From Desulfobacca sp. (GTDB taxonomy: Bacteria > Desulfobacterota > Desulfobaccia > Desulfobaccales > Desulfobaccaceae): a stretch of 48,648 nt of DNA. The notes below the pieces were generated by a model. That model made no database searches, was not told the DNA's origin, and saw only the letters and a list, made by a program, of their open reading frames with translations. Location of the stretch: assembly GCA_028695935.1 (NCBI GenBank), contig JAQVHY010000004.1, forward strand, positions 1 through 48,648. Direction: 5' to 3'. This document shows, one piece after another, positions 7,829 through 16,747 of the stretch. How positions within the stretch are numbered: the stretch's first letter is position 1; the number at the start of each line of letters is the position of its first letter. A program made the position numbers and the translations under genes.

Positions 7829-8881
7829 TCAAGCTTCAAGCCGTAATCGTCCACACCCGGACGCGGTTACTGCGCCGATACGGGCCGCCGCGGTTATCCC
7901 CGCCTGGTGCAGGCGTTCCAATAAAATATCAGCATGCTCCGGAGCCACGGCAATCAGTAATCCGCCATTGGTCTGGGCGTCACTGAAGATATCCACCAGC
8001 ATCGGATCGAGCCCCGGAGCAATACCAAGGCAAGGTTCGCAGAAACGGCGATTGGCGTGACTGCCCGCCGGCACCAGTCCCAGGGCGGCATATTCCCGGG
8101 CCGGGCCCAGGATCGGCACCTGGGCGGCATAAAACGTCAGTTCCACCTGGCTGGCCGCGGCCATCTCCAGGGCATGGCCGAGCAGCCCGAAGCCGGTAAT
8201 ATCGGTCAGGGCGTGGACCGTCAAGCCCGCCAGACATTCCGCGGCCTGCTGGTTCAGGGCCACCATGGTCTGAGTCATGGCGGCTTCGGCCTCCGGGGAA
8301 GCCAAGCGCCCTTTGAGGGCTGTAGAGATGATCCCGGTGCCTAACGGTTTGGTCAGCAGCAATTGATCACCGACCCGGGCCCCGGCGTTGGTCAGCACCT
8401 GGTCCGGATGCACTATGCCGGTAACGGCCAGGCCATATTTCAGTTCCGGGTCTTCGACGCTGTGACCGCCCAGCAAGAGCGCCCCGGCCTCATGAATTTT
8501 GTCCAGTCCCCCGGCCAGGATAGCCTGGAGGTCCTGCGGGGGCACGGTCTGCCGGGGATAGCAGACAATATTCAGGGCGGTGATCGGCCGGCCGCCCATG
8601 GCATAGATGTCACTCAAGGCATTGGCCGCCGCGATCTGGCCGAAGGTATAGGGATCATTGACAATCGGCGTAAAAAAATCCACCGTCTGAATCAGGGCGA
8701 GGTCCGGCGTCAACCGGAGGACGCCGGCGTCATCGGCCCCTTCCAGACCCACTAACAGGTCAGGATGCGCCTGTAGCGGCAAGCTTTTTAAGATTTCCTC
8801 CAATTCCCCGGGAGGAACCTTGGAAGCTCAGCCCGACGCCCGTACCTGTTCGACCAGAGGCAGCTTAGCCTGATCAGTCAT
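7829..8881 (-). CDS. selD: selenophosphate synthetase, itself a selenoprotein (in-frame TGA read as Sec)
   Basis: SelD makes selenophosphate, the selenium donor for selenocysteine and selenouridine. Counting only from ATG 8803 would remove the catalytic N-terminus. The same frame continues upstream through one TGA (8828-8830) to ATG 8881, which has an AAAGG ribosome site, giving 350 codons. The peptide around the TGA reads VRASG-U-ASK-VPPGELEEIL. It aligns with the E. coli loop holding Cys17 and Lys20, placing Sec at residue 18 and Lys at 21. Sec at this site is known in many SelD proteins. The body carries family motifs such as QTVDFFTPIVNDPYTFGQIAAANALSDIYAMGG. The gene follows the nitroreductase by 25 bases. 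Confidence 0.93.
8795..8830 (-). promoter_or_regulatory. selenocysteine UGA codon with bacterial SECIS-like hairpin
   Basis: Directly after the TGA (8830-8828) and a 10-base spacer, the mRNA can fold into a perfect 7-bp stem. UUCCUCC (8817-8811) pairs with GGAGGAA (8801-8795) around a 9-base loop CGGGGAAUU, and three more pairs are possible below a small bulge. Bacterial SECIS elements recruiting SelB-GTP-Sec-tRNA sit within the coding region at this distance from UGA and carry a G in the apical loop. The fit supports recoding, but I have not calculated the fold. Confidence 0.75.
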
Positions 8882-8906
8882 TATTGCCTTTCTTGCTTCT
8901 TTATTA

Positions 8907-9476
8907 CTAAAAGCCCAGCCAGCGCACTTCCCGGTCTTTGCGAGGTACCACCGGCGGGGTTTTGCCCGGATAGCCGATAGGGGTAATCGCCAGTAGTTGC
9001 CGGTCTTCCTTACCCAGAAAAGACAGCAACTCGTTTTCCACATATAATACGCCGGTCATCCAGCAGGTCCCCAGACCTTCAGCTTCTGCAGCCAAAAGTA
9101 AATTTTGCATTAACGCCGCACCACTCTGGATCATATTTAGGCGATAAAAAGGATCTTCTTCTCGCCATACCGTTACCGCGATCACTACCGGCGCCCCTCC
9201 CAGGTTTTTAAAGAACTGGGCGGTAAATTTCTGCTGTTTTTCGCTAAACAATTTTTTGAGCAGGGGCATAACATGATCAATAGATTTGGCGCACAACGAC
9301 ACAAACTGGTCCCGGATCGAGCCGCTCATGACCGTTATTTCCCAAGGCTGTAAGTTGGTTCCGGAAGGGGCCCATAACCCGGCCTCAATCACCCGGGCCA
9401 GGACCTCCCGGGAGATGGCATCCGGTTTATAGAGCCGATGGCTCCGGCGGTTTTTAATGGCCTCATATACATCCAT
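8907..9476 (-). CDS. nitroreductase-family flavoprotein
   Basis: A 189-residue FMN-dependent nitroreductase-like protein. The N-terminal FMN phosphate motif is AIKNRRSHRLYKPD (about 6-19). This is followed by the active-site stretch LWAPSGTNLQPWEITVM (about 34-50) and the C-terminal GLGTCWMTG (about 134-142) and ITPIGYPGK (about 164-172) blocks. Such enzymes reduce nitro groups, quinones or flavins with NAD(P)H, and the physiological substrate is not predictable. The GGGAGGGGAAC site before ATG 9476 is strong. Likely co-transcribed with selD downstream; no known pathway link. Confidence 0.88.
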   Translation of the reverse strand: MDVYEAIKNRRSHRLYKPDAISREVLARVIEAGLWAPSGTNLQPWEITVMSGSIRDQFVSLCAKSIDHVMPLLKKLFSEKQQKFTAQFFKNLGGAPVVIAVTVWREEDPFYRLNMIQSGAALMQNLLLAAEAEGLGTCWMTGVLYVENELLSFLGKEDRQLLAITPIGYPGKTPPVVPRKDREVRWLGF

Positions 9477-9625
9477 TGTTCCCCTCCCTATGGCCGGTTA
9501 ACATCTTCTGGGCCGTTAACTCCACTCAGGCCAACCCTACATTAAATAATAAATATAACATTCTTGTTACCAGAAATCTTTAAAAAAAGGTGGCAGCCAG
9601 AATTGGGCCAGTTTGCCTTATGCAG

Positions 9626-9653
9626 TTGACATTACAGAATCAATGTTTATCCT
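9626..9653 (+). promoter_or_regulatory. candidate sigma-70 promoter for the EncFtn-like gene
   Basis: TTGACA (9626-9631), 16-base spacer, TATCCT (9648-9653) in the 263-base divergent gap between the nitroreductase and the ferritin-like gene. The -35 is a perfect match and the -10 matches 4 of 6. It predicts a leader of about 80 bases before ATG 9740. No clear Fur box was seen. Confidence 0.5.
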
Positions 9654-9739
9654 AAGAACAACTTGCCGCAATATCATTGGAACCAGGGTAGCATAATTAA
9701 TGTTTTGATAATTTACACACTAAAAATGGAGGGAGTACA

Positions 9740-10036
9740 ATGGGTTATGAAGGACATGGGGAACCTTTTGAGAAGCTGACCCCTAAAACCAGAGACCTGC
9801 GCCGGGCGATTCTATCGCTGATCGAAGAATTGGAGGCGGTAGAGTTTTATCAAGAACGGGTCGACGCCACCGAGGATGAGGCCCTGCGGAAAATTCTGGC
9901 CCATAATCGCGATGAGGAAAAGGAGCACGCCGCCATGATCCTGGAATGGATCCGGCGGCATGACGACCGCTTTGCCAAGGAATTGCAAACGTATCTGTTC
10001 ACTGACAAAGATATTACGGAGATCGAAGAGGATTAA
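9740..10036 (+). CDS. encapsulated-ferritin-like (EncFtn) ferroxidase
   Basis: A 98-residue two-helix protein. Its core closely resembles Rhodospirillum rubrum EncFtn as I remember it: EELEAVEFYQERVDA (29-43) and AHNRDEEKEHAAMILEWIRR (54-73), then LQTYLFT. EncFtn forms an annular decamer and builds a diiron ferroxidase centre between subunits. The known ligands Glu32, Glu62 and His65 correspond here to Glu30, Glu60 and His63, and the entry-site residues Glu31/Glu34 to Glu29/Glu32. All are present. The protein ends at about the point where encapsulin-targeted relatives continue into a C-terminal cargo peptide, and no encapsulin gene follows in this window. GGAGGG precedes the ATG. Confidence 0.85.
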   Translation: MGYEGHGEPFEKLTPKTRDLRRAILSLIEELEAVEFYQERVDATEDEALRKILAHNRDEEKEHAAMILEWIRRHDDRFAKELQTYLFTDKDITEIEED

Positions 10037-10071
10037 TTTCCGAGTGGTGATCCCAACAGGATTCTTCTGAT

Positions 10072-10097
10072 TGTAGGGGCGTGCTTTATCGCGCCCT
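10072..10097 (+). repeat. GTAGGGGC-type dispersed palindrome
   Basis: TGTAGGGGCGTGC..GCGCCCT: one arm of a GC-rich palindrome related to the longer copy at 31161-31215. It sits between the EncFtn-like gene and the small zinc-ribbon gene, next to the A-unit repeat at 10102-10132. Confidence 0.55.
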
Positions 10098-10101
10098 AAA
10101 A

Positions 10102-10132
10102 GGCTCCCCCTCCCACCAGGGACGGGGGAGTT
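10102..10132 (-). repeat. solo A-unit repeat (inverted orientation)
   Basis: Read on the minus strand it is AACTCCCCCGTCCCTGGTGG followed by GAGGGGGAGCC, the same unit as at 7650-7689 and 23190-23228 with minor changes. It is self-complementary (CTCCCCC... with ...GGGGGAG), so the mRNA between the two neighbouring genes can form a stable hairpin. Confidence 0.7.
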
Positions 10133-10188
10133 ATCGGCTGGAAACTAATTAAACTACTAGCAATCCTAACCAAAACAGTGGAGGCCAC

Positions 10189-10377
10189 ATGGAACCCCAA
10201 AAAACCATGGTCTGTATGTGCGAGAACTGTGGGAGTGAAGGCGAAATGACTATCAAGTGCGAGGAAGTTATACCCCCGCAAGCTTCGCCGACCGCCGAAC
10301 CTCAGCCTCAGAAGGTGAAGCGGACCGTAGTTTGTACCCACTGCGGCAATGAAGCGGAAATGATTGTCGACCTGTAA
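10189..10377 (+). CDS. 62-residue protein with a duplicated zinc-ribbon half-site
   Basis: A small acidic protein made of two similar modules joined by a proline/glutamine linker. Module one has C11-x2-C14-G-S-E-G-E-M (plus C9 and C24); module two has C49-x2-C52-G-N-E-A-E-M. The spacing suggests one zinc or iron site formed by the two CxxC knuckles, or one site each. GGAGG precedes ATG 10189. It lies 152 bases after the EncFtn-like gene in the same direction, in the place where an encapsulin shell gene would normally sit. I do not recognise a named family; zinc-ribbon regulatory or metal-handling functions are guesses. Confidence 0.72.
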   Translation: MEPQKTMVCMCENCGSEGEMTIKCEEVIPPQASPTAEPQPQKVKRTVVCTHCGNEAEMIVDL

Positions 10378-10407
10378 CCCCAGCCGTTAATCCTCGGGCC
10401 AGGCCTC

Positions 10408-11514
10408 TTACTCTACGGCGGGGGGCAGTTCTCCGACCCGAAGGTTCAGGTTAAGCATTTGACCGCCCCGAAAAACTTTAAGATTTACCTGTTTGCCGAC
10501 CGGGGTTAGAGCAGTCCGGCGTGGTAATTCCGCCATCTCCGGGATAGGATGGCCATCAAATTCCATGATGATATCCCCACGCCGGACCCCCGCGCGGGCC
10601 GCGGCAGTTTCTGGAATAACATCTCCGACCAGGGCCCCGGCCGGATTTTTTAAGCCAAACGAGGCGGCCAACTCGGGGGTAACTTTTTGCACGATAACCC
10701 CCAGAAAGCCCCGTATCACCCGCCCCTGAGTGGTTAACTGGTCTAAAATGGGGCGGGCCATGCTGCTAGGAATAGCAAAGCCGATCCCCTGACCCCGGGC
10801 CAGGATGGCCGTACTGATGCCTACCACCGCGCCTTGCAGAGTGACCAGCGGTCCCCCGGAATTGCCAGGATTAATGGCGGCATCGGTTTGCAGAAAATTA
10901 TCATAAGAGCCCGCGCCAATGACGCGGCCTTTGGCACTGATAATCCCCAAGGTGACGGTATTTTCCAGCCCGAAGGGATTGCCCAGGGCTAACACCCGAT
11001 CGCCCACCTGCACTTGCTCCGAGTCGCCCCAAGCTAGATAAGCTACCTGGGTCAGCGGATCGTCCAGTTTCAGCAGAGATAGATCTGTCTGGGGATCATC
11101 GCCGATGAGCTGGGCCGTGACTTTTTGACCCTGCCAACTGGTAACCACCAATTTCTGGGCCTGGCGCACCAAATGGTGGTTAGTAACCACGTGGCCTTGG
11201 GGATCTATCAGAAACCCCGATCCCTGGTTGTGCGAGGCGGTGGAGGGGGAACTGCCAAAATCCTCAAAACCTCGCGGAAACCCGAAAAATTTAAACCAGG
11301 GAGAAGTTTGCTCAAAAGTTATCGGGCCTTTGAAGGCCTGAATATTGACCACCGCGGGGCTCACCAGGCGCACCAGCTCGGCAATGTTGGAAGGAGGCTG
11401 CTTTTTGATCTGCTGACTTACCGATTCAGTCTTAGATTCACAGCCGCACAGTATAGAGCAGCAGGCCAGGATGACCAGGATTGCAAATAGCACATAATTT
11501 CTGGCGCCAATCAC
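10408..11514 (-). CDS. HtrA/DegS-type trypsin-like serine protease, lipoprotein, single PDZ
   Basis: A 368-residue envelope protease. The N-terminus has a hydrophobic stretch ending ILCGC with the lipobox cysteine at 25, so the protein is probably lipid-anchored. The S1C protease triad is His114 (VTNHHLV), Asp144 (DPQTDLSLLKL) and Ser219 (NPGNSGGPL). One PDZ domain follows (about 270-360, beginning GFLGV and with GVRRGDIIMEFDG). A single PDZ resembles DegS rather than DegP. HtrA proteases degrade or sense misfolded envelope proteins. It follows the M16 peptidase gene by 79 bases and may share its transcript. Confidence 0.9.
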   Translation of the reverse strand: MIGARNYVLFAILVILACCSILCGCESKTESVSQQIKKQPPSNIAELVRLVSPAVVNIQAFKGPITFEQTSPWFKFFGFPRGFEDFGSSPSTASHNQGSGFLIDPQGHVVTNHHLVRQAQKLVVTSWQGQKVTAQLIGDDPQTDLSLLKLDDPLTQVAYLAWGDSEQVQVGDRVLALGNPFGLENTVTLGIISAKGRVIGAGSYDNFLQTDAAINPGNSGGPLVTLQGAVVGISTAILARGQGIGFAIPSSMARPILDQLTTQGRVIRGFLGVIVQKVTPELAASFGLKNPAGALVGDVIPETAAARAGVRRGDIIMEFDGHPIPEMAELPRRTALTPVGKQVNLKVFRGGQMLNLNLRVGELPPAVE

Positions 11515-11593
11515 GGGCTTCTCCGAGGGTATGTTACCGCCGGCCGGTTTCCCAGAGCTATCCCCAAGGCCAGATTGAAGGTTAAGGCGTCAA

Positions 11594-12844
11594 TCATTGC
11601 AGCTCCTGAGGGATCTCGTTCTCAGTCATCGGCCCTAAGAATACCCGCGTCCAATTCGATGGGTCTAACAATTTCTGGGCCAGTCGGTTAATCTGAGGGG
11701 CAGTGACGGCCTGAAGATGGGCAATGATTTCCTCATAAGGGATGAAACAGCCGAAATTGATTTCGTTTTTGGCCAGCCGGATCATGCGATTATCATTGTC
11801 TTCGGCACTCAGATAGAGGGCCCGGCGGAGATATTCCTGGGCGGCTTGCAGGTCCTGGTCCGAGATCTCCTGGTCGGCCAGGCGGTTTAACTCGCCCCGG
11901 ATAATCTCCAACAAGGTTTTAAGGTTGTCCGGGCCTACCGCGGCATTGACCGCCAATAAGCCGGTATCGCTGTATGAACTGAAAAAGGAATAGATCGCAT
12001 AACACAAGCCGCGCTTTTCCCTGACCTCCTGGAAAAGTCGGGAACTCATATTCCCTCCCAGGATCAGGTTAAGCACAATGGCCACATAACGGTCCGGGTC
12101 GGCTGCCCGGGGAGCCGGCGTTCCCAGACAGACATGCACCTGCTCCAGATCCCGGGGAAAGAAATGGACCCCGGCCGAGGTGGAAACCAGCAAACGTTGC
12201 CGCGGCGGGCGTCCGTTGCGGAATCCCTCGAAATAAGGGCTGACCAGGTCCACCAGTCCTTGATGTTGGAGCCGTCCGGCCGCGGCAATAACTAACTGCT
12301 CGGGCCGATAGGTGTCCTGCCGATAATTTAGCAGCCCTGTCCGAGTCAGTTGACGCACCGTCTCCACTGAGCCGGTGATCGGTCGGCCAAAGGGGTTTTC
12401 TCCCCAGTACCGGAGGCTAAACAGCTCATGGATATATTCTTCCGGGGAATCCTCCTGGGTGAGAATCTCTTGCAAGATCACCTGACGTTCCCTTTCCAGC
12501 TCCTCGGGCTGGTACACGGGATTCAACAGGATATCGCTTAACAGATCGATCAGCCTGGGTAGTTGGTCGGCCAGCACCCGGCCATGGAAACAGGTATTTT
12601 CCTTGGTGGTGAAGGCATTGGCCGAGCCGCCCAGCTGATCGATCTCTCGGGCCAAGTCATAAGGGCTGCGGCGCTGGGTGCCTTTAAAGGCCAGGTGTTC
12701 CAGAAAATGGGCGCTGCCGTTTTCCGCGGCACTCTCATCGCGCGAGCCGGTTCTGACCCAGAAACCTACGGATACCGAATGAGAATGGGGAATCTCTTCG
12801 GTGATTACCTTGATACCCCCAGGCAATATGGTTTTTTGATACAC
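11594..12844 (-). CDS. M16-family zinc metallopeptidase (processing-peptidase-like)
   Basis: An inverzincin with the inverted zinc motif HFLEH (46-50 from the chosen start) and the distal glutamate in the ELERERQVILQEI helix, followed by the second M16 lobe. I chose GTG 12844, 13 bases after the pnp stop. The peptide from there (MYQKTILPGGIKVITEE) begins exactly as M16 proteins usually do, whereas an upstream ATG would overlap the pnp coding region by about 100 bases. That gives 416 residues, the usual size. An M16 gene directly after pnp is a common order in Gram-positive and delta-type genomes. Substrate unknown. Confidence 0.9.
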   Translation of the reverse strand: MYQKTILPGGIKVITEEIPHSHSVSVGFWVRTGSRDESAAENGSAHFLEHLAFKGTQRRSPYDLAREIDQLGGSANAFTTKENTCFHGRVLADQLPRLIDLLSDILLNPVYQPEELERERQVILQEILTQEDSPEEYIHELFSLRYWGENPFGRPITGSVETVRQLTRTGLLNYRQDTYRPEQLVIAAAGRLQHQGLVDLVSPYFEGFRNGRPPRQRLLVSTSAGVHFFPRDLEQVHVCLGTPAPRAADPDRYVAIVLNLILGGNMSSRLFQEVREKRGLCYAIYSFFSSYSDTGLLAVNAAVGPDNLKTLLEIIRGELNRLADQEISDQDLQAAQEYLRRALYLSAEDNDNRMIRLAKNEINFGCFIPYEEIIAHLQAVTAPQINRLAQKLLDPSNWTRVFLGPMTENEIPQELQ

Positions 12845-12857
12845 CGCCGGATTACCT

Positions 12858-14960
12858 TTAGTGGTGAACTTCCTCCGGGTTTTCCCCCAAGGCGGCTTTT
12901 CGGGACAGACGGATTTTTCCCTGTCGATCAATTTCCAGAACCTTGACCAGGACCTCGTCACCTTCTTTTAAAATATCGGTGACCTTCCGGACCCGTTGGC
13001 GGTCCAATTCCGAAATGTGCACCAGGCCGTCGGTGCCGGGCAAGATCTCCACGAAGGCCCCGAAGTCAACGATCTTTTTGACCTTGCCATGGTAGAGCTG
13101 ACCGACCTCGGCTTCTTGGATAATTTCCCGGATCATGCGAATGGCCTGATCCGCCGCGGCGCTATCAGGCGAGGCTATGTGGATCCGGCCGTCGTCCTCG
13201 ATATCGACTTTAGCGCCGGTAACCGCCACAATGTTCTTTACGGTCTTGCCGCCCGGACCGATGACATCCCTGATCTTTTCGGGATTGATAGTCATGATCA
13301 CGATCTTGGGAGCGTGTTCTTTCAGGGTGGCCTGGGGCTGGGCAATGGTTTCGTTCATCCGGCTCAGAATGTGAAGCCGCGCCTCCCGGGCCTGATGCAG
13401 GGCCTGAGCCATGATTTCTCTGGTCAGACCGGCAATCTTGATATCCATCTGTAAGGCGGTGATCCCCTGTTCGGTGCCGGCCACTTTAAAATCCATATCC
13501 CCCAGGTGATCCTCATCCCCCAAAATATCAGAGAGAATGGCTACCTGGTCGTCTTCCTTAATCAGACCCATGGCCACTCCGGCCACCGGCGCTTTGATAG
13601 GCACCCCGGCATCCATCAGGGACATGGAGGCCCCACAGACCGTGGCCATTGACGAGGAGCCATTGGAGGATAAGATCTCGGAAACCACGCGAATAGTATA
13701 AGGAAAGTCCTCGGCCGCCGGCAGCACCTGACTGATAGCCCGCTCCGCCAGCGCCCCATGGCCGATCTCCCGGCGTCCTGGGCCCCGCAGCATGCGGGTT
13801 TCTCCCACGCAATAGGGCGGGAAGTTATAATGCAGCATGAACGCTTTGAAGGTGTTACCGGTCAGGGTTTCAATGCGTTGCTCATCCGAGACCGTGCCCA
13901 GGGTAGTGACCGCCAGCGCCTGGGTCTCACCCCGACTGAACAGCGCCGAGCCGTGGGTCCGACTGAGCAGACCGACTTCACAGCAGATCGGCCGCACCTC
14001 GTTGTATTTCCGGCCATCCACCCGGCTCTGCTGGCACAGCACCAGATCCCGGACGACGGTTTTTTCCAGGTCATGAAAAATTCCGGCGATCTCGCGTTCC
14101 CGGCCTTCATATTCCGGCCCCAGATTGACCATGATCTCTTCTAAGAGGTTTTCCAAGGCCTTGCGACGGGATTGCTTTTCTTTAATGCTGACCGCGGGCA
14201 GAATGCGGTCTTGAACCAATTCCATCACTTTTTGGATTAATCCCGTATCCGGGGAAACTTCCAGACTGGGACGCTTGGCCTGGCCAATTTCGGTCCGCAT
14301 CCGGTCTTGCAAGGCTAAGATGGGTTGCATCTGCTCATGGGCAAAGAACAGCGCCTCCAACATCTCCTCTTCGGAAGCCATCGCCGCGCCGCCCTCCACC
14401 ATTACCAGCTCCTTGGCGGTCCCGGCCACAATCAGATTTAGGGTGCTGTCTTTGAGCTGGGTATTGGTAGGGTTGACGATCAGTTGTCCCTCTAACTTCC
14501 CCACCCGGACCGCAGCAATCGGCCCCTGAAAGGGGATATCGGAAATTTCCAGGGCTGCCGAGGCTCCGTTCAGGGCAATGATATCCGGATCATTTTCTAG
14601 ATCAACCGATAATACCGTGGCAATGATCTGCAATTCGTTAAAAAAGCCCTTGGGAAATAGCGGTCGGATCGGGCGGTCAATCAATCTGGAGGTTAAGGTT
14701 TCCTTTTCACTGGGCCGGCCAATTTCACGGCGGAAAAATCCCCCCGGAATGCGGCCGGCGGCATAGGCCATTTCTAAATAATCCACCGTGAGAGGCAAGA
14801 AATCGATGCCCTCCCGAAGGTGATCTGAGGCCACCGCGGTCACCAGGACGCCGGTTTCCCCATAGCGGACAAAAACCGCGCCATTGGCCTGTTGGGCCAT
14901 CTTGCCAGTTTCAAAGATCAGGTTACGTCCCCCAATCTCTACTTCAAATGTCTTCAGCAT
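12858..14960 (-). CDS. pnp: polynucleotide phosphorylase
   Basis: A 3'-5' phosphorolytic exoribonuclease of the RNA degradosome, about 700 residues. Two RNase PH domains flank an all-alpha linker; the first starts [18 protein letters not shown] and the second contains [16 protein letters not shown] domain follows ([18 protein letters not shown]) and then a C-terminal S1 domain ([33 protein letters not shown]). I place the start at ATG 14960: a GGAGG lies 13 bases upstream, and the alternative GTG 14981 would put that ribosome site inside the coding region. The gene sits 33 bases after rpsO; the rpsO-pnp pairing is the classic one. Confidence 0.96.
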   Translation of the reverse strand: MLKTFEVEIGGRNLIFETGKMAQQANGAVFVRYGETGVLVTAVASDHLREGIDFLPLTVDYLEMAYAAGRIPGGFFRREIGRPSEKETLTSRLIDRPIRPLFPKGFFNELQIIATVLSVDLENDPDIIALNGASAALEISDIPFQGPIAAVRVGKLEGQLIVNPTNTQLKDSTLNLIVAGTAKELVMVEGGAAMASEEEMLEALFFAHEQMQPILALQDRMRTEIGQAKRPSLEVSPDTGLIQKVMELVQDRILPAVSIKEKQSRRKALENLLEEIMVNLGPEYEGREREIAGIFHDLEKTVVRDLVLCQQSRVDGRKYNEVRPICCEVGLLSRTHGSALFSRGETQALAVTTLGTVSDEQRIETLTGNTFKAFMLHYNFPPYCVGETRMLRGPGRREIGHGALAERAISQVLPAAEDFPYTIRVVSEILSSNGSSSMATVCGASMSLMDAGVPIKAPVAGVAMGLIKEDDQVAILSDILGDEDHLGDMDFKVAGTEQGITALQMDIKIAGLTREIMAQALHQAREARLHILSRMNETIAQPQATLKEHAPKIVIMTINPEKIRDVIGPGGKTVKNIVAVTGAKVDIEDDGRIHIASPDSAAADQAIRMIREIIQEAEVGQLYHGKVKKIVDFGAFVEILPGTDGLVHISELDRQRVRKVTDILKEGDEVLVKVLEIDRQGKIRLSRKAALGENPEEVHH

Positions 14961-14993
14961 ATTATTGTAAGTGCCTCCCACTTAAACTTTGCC

Positions 14994-15263
14994 TTAACGG
15001 CGCAATCCTAATTGTTCGATCAACGATCGATAGCGATCGATGTCTTTCTTCTTTAGATAATTAAGCAACCGCCGGCGCTGACCCACCAACTTGATGAGCC
15101 CCCGGCGAGAATGGTGATCCTTGGCGTGAACCTTAAAGTGATCGGTCAAATAGCCGATCCGTTCACTGAGAATCGCCACCTGAACTTCCGGTGAACCGGT
15201 GTCCGTTTCATGATGCCGGAACTGGTCAATTAATTCTCGTTTCCTTTCGGTTGATAGCCCCAC
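14994..15263 (-). CDS. rpsO: ribosomal protein S15
   Basis: 89 residues, the normal length, with the S15 signature [19 protein letters not shown], then [32 protein letters not shown]15 binds 16S rRNA early in assembly of the 30S platform. The start is GTG 15263 behind AAGGAGG with a 5-base spacer. In E. coli S15 represses its own translation through its leader; the AT-rich leader here (15264-15340) could host such control, but I cannot show it. Confidence 0.97.
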   Translation of the reverse strand: MGLSTERKRELIDQFRHHETDTGSPEVQVAILSERIGYLTDHFKVHAKDHHSRRGLIKLVGQRRRLLNYLKKKDIDRYRSLIEQLGLRR

Positions 15264-15348
15264 GAGCTCCTCCTTATTTAATAATCAGTTTCATATTTTT
15301 TTTATGATTCTGTTTTAATGGTTAACCCCTCTAAGCATAGCTAACCCC

Positions 15349-16275
15349 TCAACCCCCCTGACCAGCAGCAAAGACCCGTATCGGGCTTAAAGCGGGTTGG
15401 CAGGGTTCGCCTGACAGTTCCGCCACCGCCACCAGTTCCCGACCCTGTAGAACTCGCACCCGCTCGCCGACCGGCCGCCACTGATATGCCGCCTGACCGG
15501 GCCATTCCTGGAGATTTTGCCCCTGTCGGAGTCGCTGCGCCTCCTGGTCGGATACGGCGATAGCCTGCCAATTGGGCAAGGCATCGGCCAAGGGAATGAG
15601 GTGTGACCACAATTTTTCCGGGGCCTGAGGGTCGTCCCGCTCCGGCAGGGCTAGGGCCTGAGACAGGGAAAAGGGTCCGACCTGAAGGCGTCTGAGGGCC
15701 CGGAGATAGGCCCCACACCCCAGTTGTCGGCCGATATCCGCAGCCAGAGTGCGAATATAGGTCCCCTTGGAGCACGTCACCGTAAAGGTTACCTCCGGGA
15801 GGGAAATATCGCCGATTGCCAGGCGATAGATGGTAATCCGGCGGGGATTGACCTCCAGGGTCAGACCCTGGCGGGCCAGATGATAGAGCCGTTGTCCCTG
15901 GTAACGGAGCGCGGAATACATGGGCGGCACCTGGCATTGCTCGCCCTCAAAGCTCTTAATCACTGGGACAATGTGGTCCACCTCGGGCAGATCCGGGCAT
16001 TCCTTGATTATGTTACCACCTAAATCCTGCGTGTCGGTTTCCGCCCCTAACCGCAGGGTGGCCTGATAAGTCTTGGACTCCTCGATTAAGAACGGCACCA
16101 GCTTGGTCGCTTCGTTCAAACAGAGTGGCAACACCCCGGTGGCAAACGGGTCCAGGGTCCCCAGATGCCCGATTTTCTTGACCTTTAAGATTCGACGAAC
16201 GGCTTTTACCACTCCAAAGGAAGAGATTCCGGCCGGTTTGTCGATTACTATAATCCCCTGCCCCGCCGGTTTCAT
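15349..16275 (-). CDS. truB: tRNA pseudouridine(55) synthase TruB
   Basis: A 308-residue enzyme that makes the universal Psi55 in the T loop of tRNAs. Catalytic Asp42 lies in GHLGTLDPFATGVLPL (37-51), and the TruB-specific TYQATLRLGAETDTQD and GTYIRTLAADIGRQLG stretches follow. A C-terminal PUA-like region (about 245-305) has low complexity near its end. ATG 16275 overlaps the rbfA stop (ATGA), which is strong evidence for translational coupling. Confidence 0.95.
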   Translation of the reverse strand: MKPAGQGIIVIDKPAGISSFGVVKAVRRILKVKKIGHLGTLDPFATGVLPLCLNEATKLVPFLIEESKTYQATLRLGAETDTQDLGGNIIKECPDLPEVDHIVPVIKSFEGEQCQVPPMYSALRYQGQRLYHLARQGLTLEVNPRRITIYRLAIGDISLPEVTFTVTCSKGTYIRTLAADIGRQLGCGAYLRALRRLQVGPFSLSQALALPERDDPQAPEKLWSHLIPLADALPNWQAIAVSDQEAQRLRQGQNLQEWPGQAAYQWRPVGERVRVLQGRELVAVAELSGEPCQPALSPIRVFAAGQGG

Positions 16276-16661
16276 GAGGAATCCTTAGAGCCACCGGTTT
16301 CCGACTCTTCGGTCTGGAGCTGACGCAGGAGACGTTCAATCCGGTCGCCGCGTTGCCAGGATTCATCGTGGTAGAAGCTAATGGAGGGCATCACCCGGAG
16401 GATGTGTTCCCGGCCGATTTCCTGCTTGATGAAGCCGCTAGCCTTCTCTAAGGCCGCCTGAATGTAGGGCAAATCCGCCGCCTGCCGGGGCTGATAGAAA
16501 ACCCGGGCCTGGCGCAAATCTTTGCTAATTTCCACTTCGGTGATGGTCAGGGTGCTAAGGCGGGGATCCCGGCTTTTATGCAGTAAAATCAGAGCAATTT
16601 TTTCCCGCAACAGTTCGCTGACCCGGGCGCGACGCTGTGTGGTTCGACTAAGCGCGGGCAT
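16272..16661 (-). CDS. rbfA: ribosome-binding factor A
   Basis: A 129-residue KH-like protein needed for late 16S rRNA maturation and cold adaptation. RbfA hallmarks are visible: RVSELLREKIALILLHKSRDPRL near the start, ITEVEISKDLRQARVFY in the middle, and LRVMPSISFYHDES near the end. It overlaps truB by four bases. In many genomes a DHH phosphoesterase (nrnA) lies between rbfA and truB; here it is absent. Confidence 0.95.
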   Translation of the reverse strand: MPALSRTTQRRARVSELLREKIALILLHKSRDPRLSTLTITEVEISKDLRQARVFYQPRQAADLPYIQAALEKASGFIKQEIGREHILRVMPSISFYHDESWQRGDRIERLLRQLQTEESETGGSKDSS

Positions 16662-16747
16662 TAGTTACCCACTGCGTTATACCCAGTTTCCATGCCGCTG
16701 CCACCCGCTTTTCGCATAACATACCGCTTAGAATAATCATCTCGACA

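Noticed and set aside
7829-8803. selD starting at ATG 8803 as a 324-residue protein
   Set aside because: It would lack the N-terminal catalytic loop. The frame continues through a single TGA to ATG 8881 with a ribosome site and a SECIS-like hairpin.
12845-12961. Upstream start of the M16 peptidase at 12961
   Set aside because: It would overlap the conserved S1 domain end of pnp by about 100 bases and adds residues unlike M16 N-termini.
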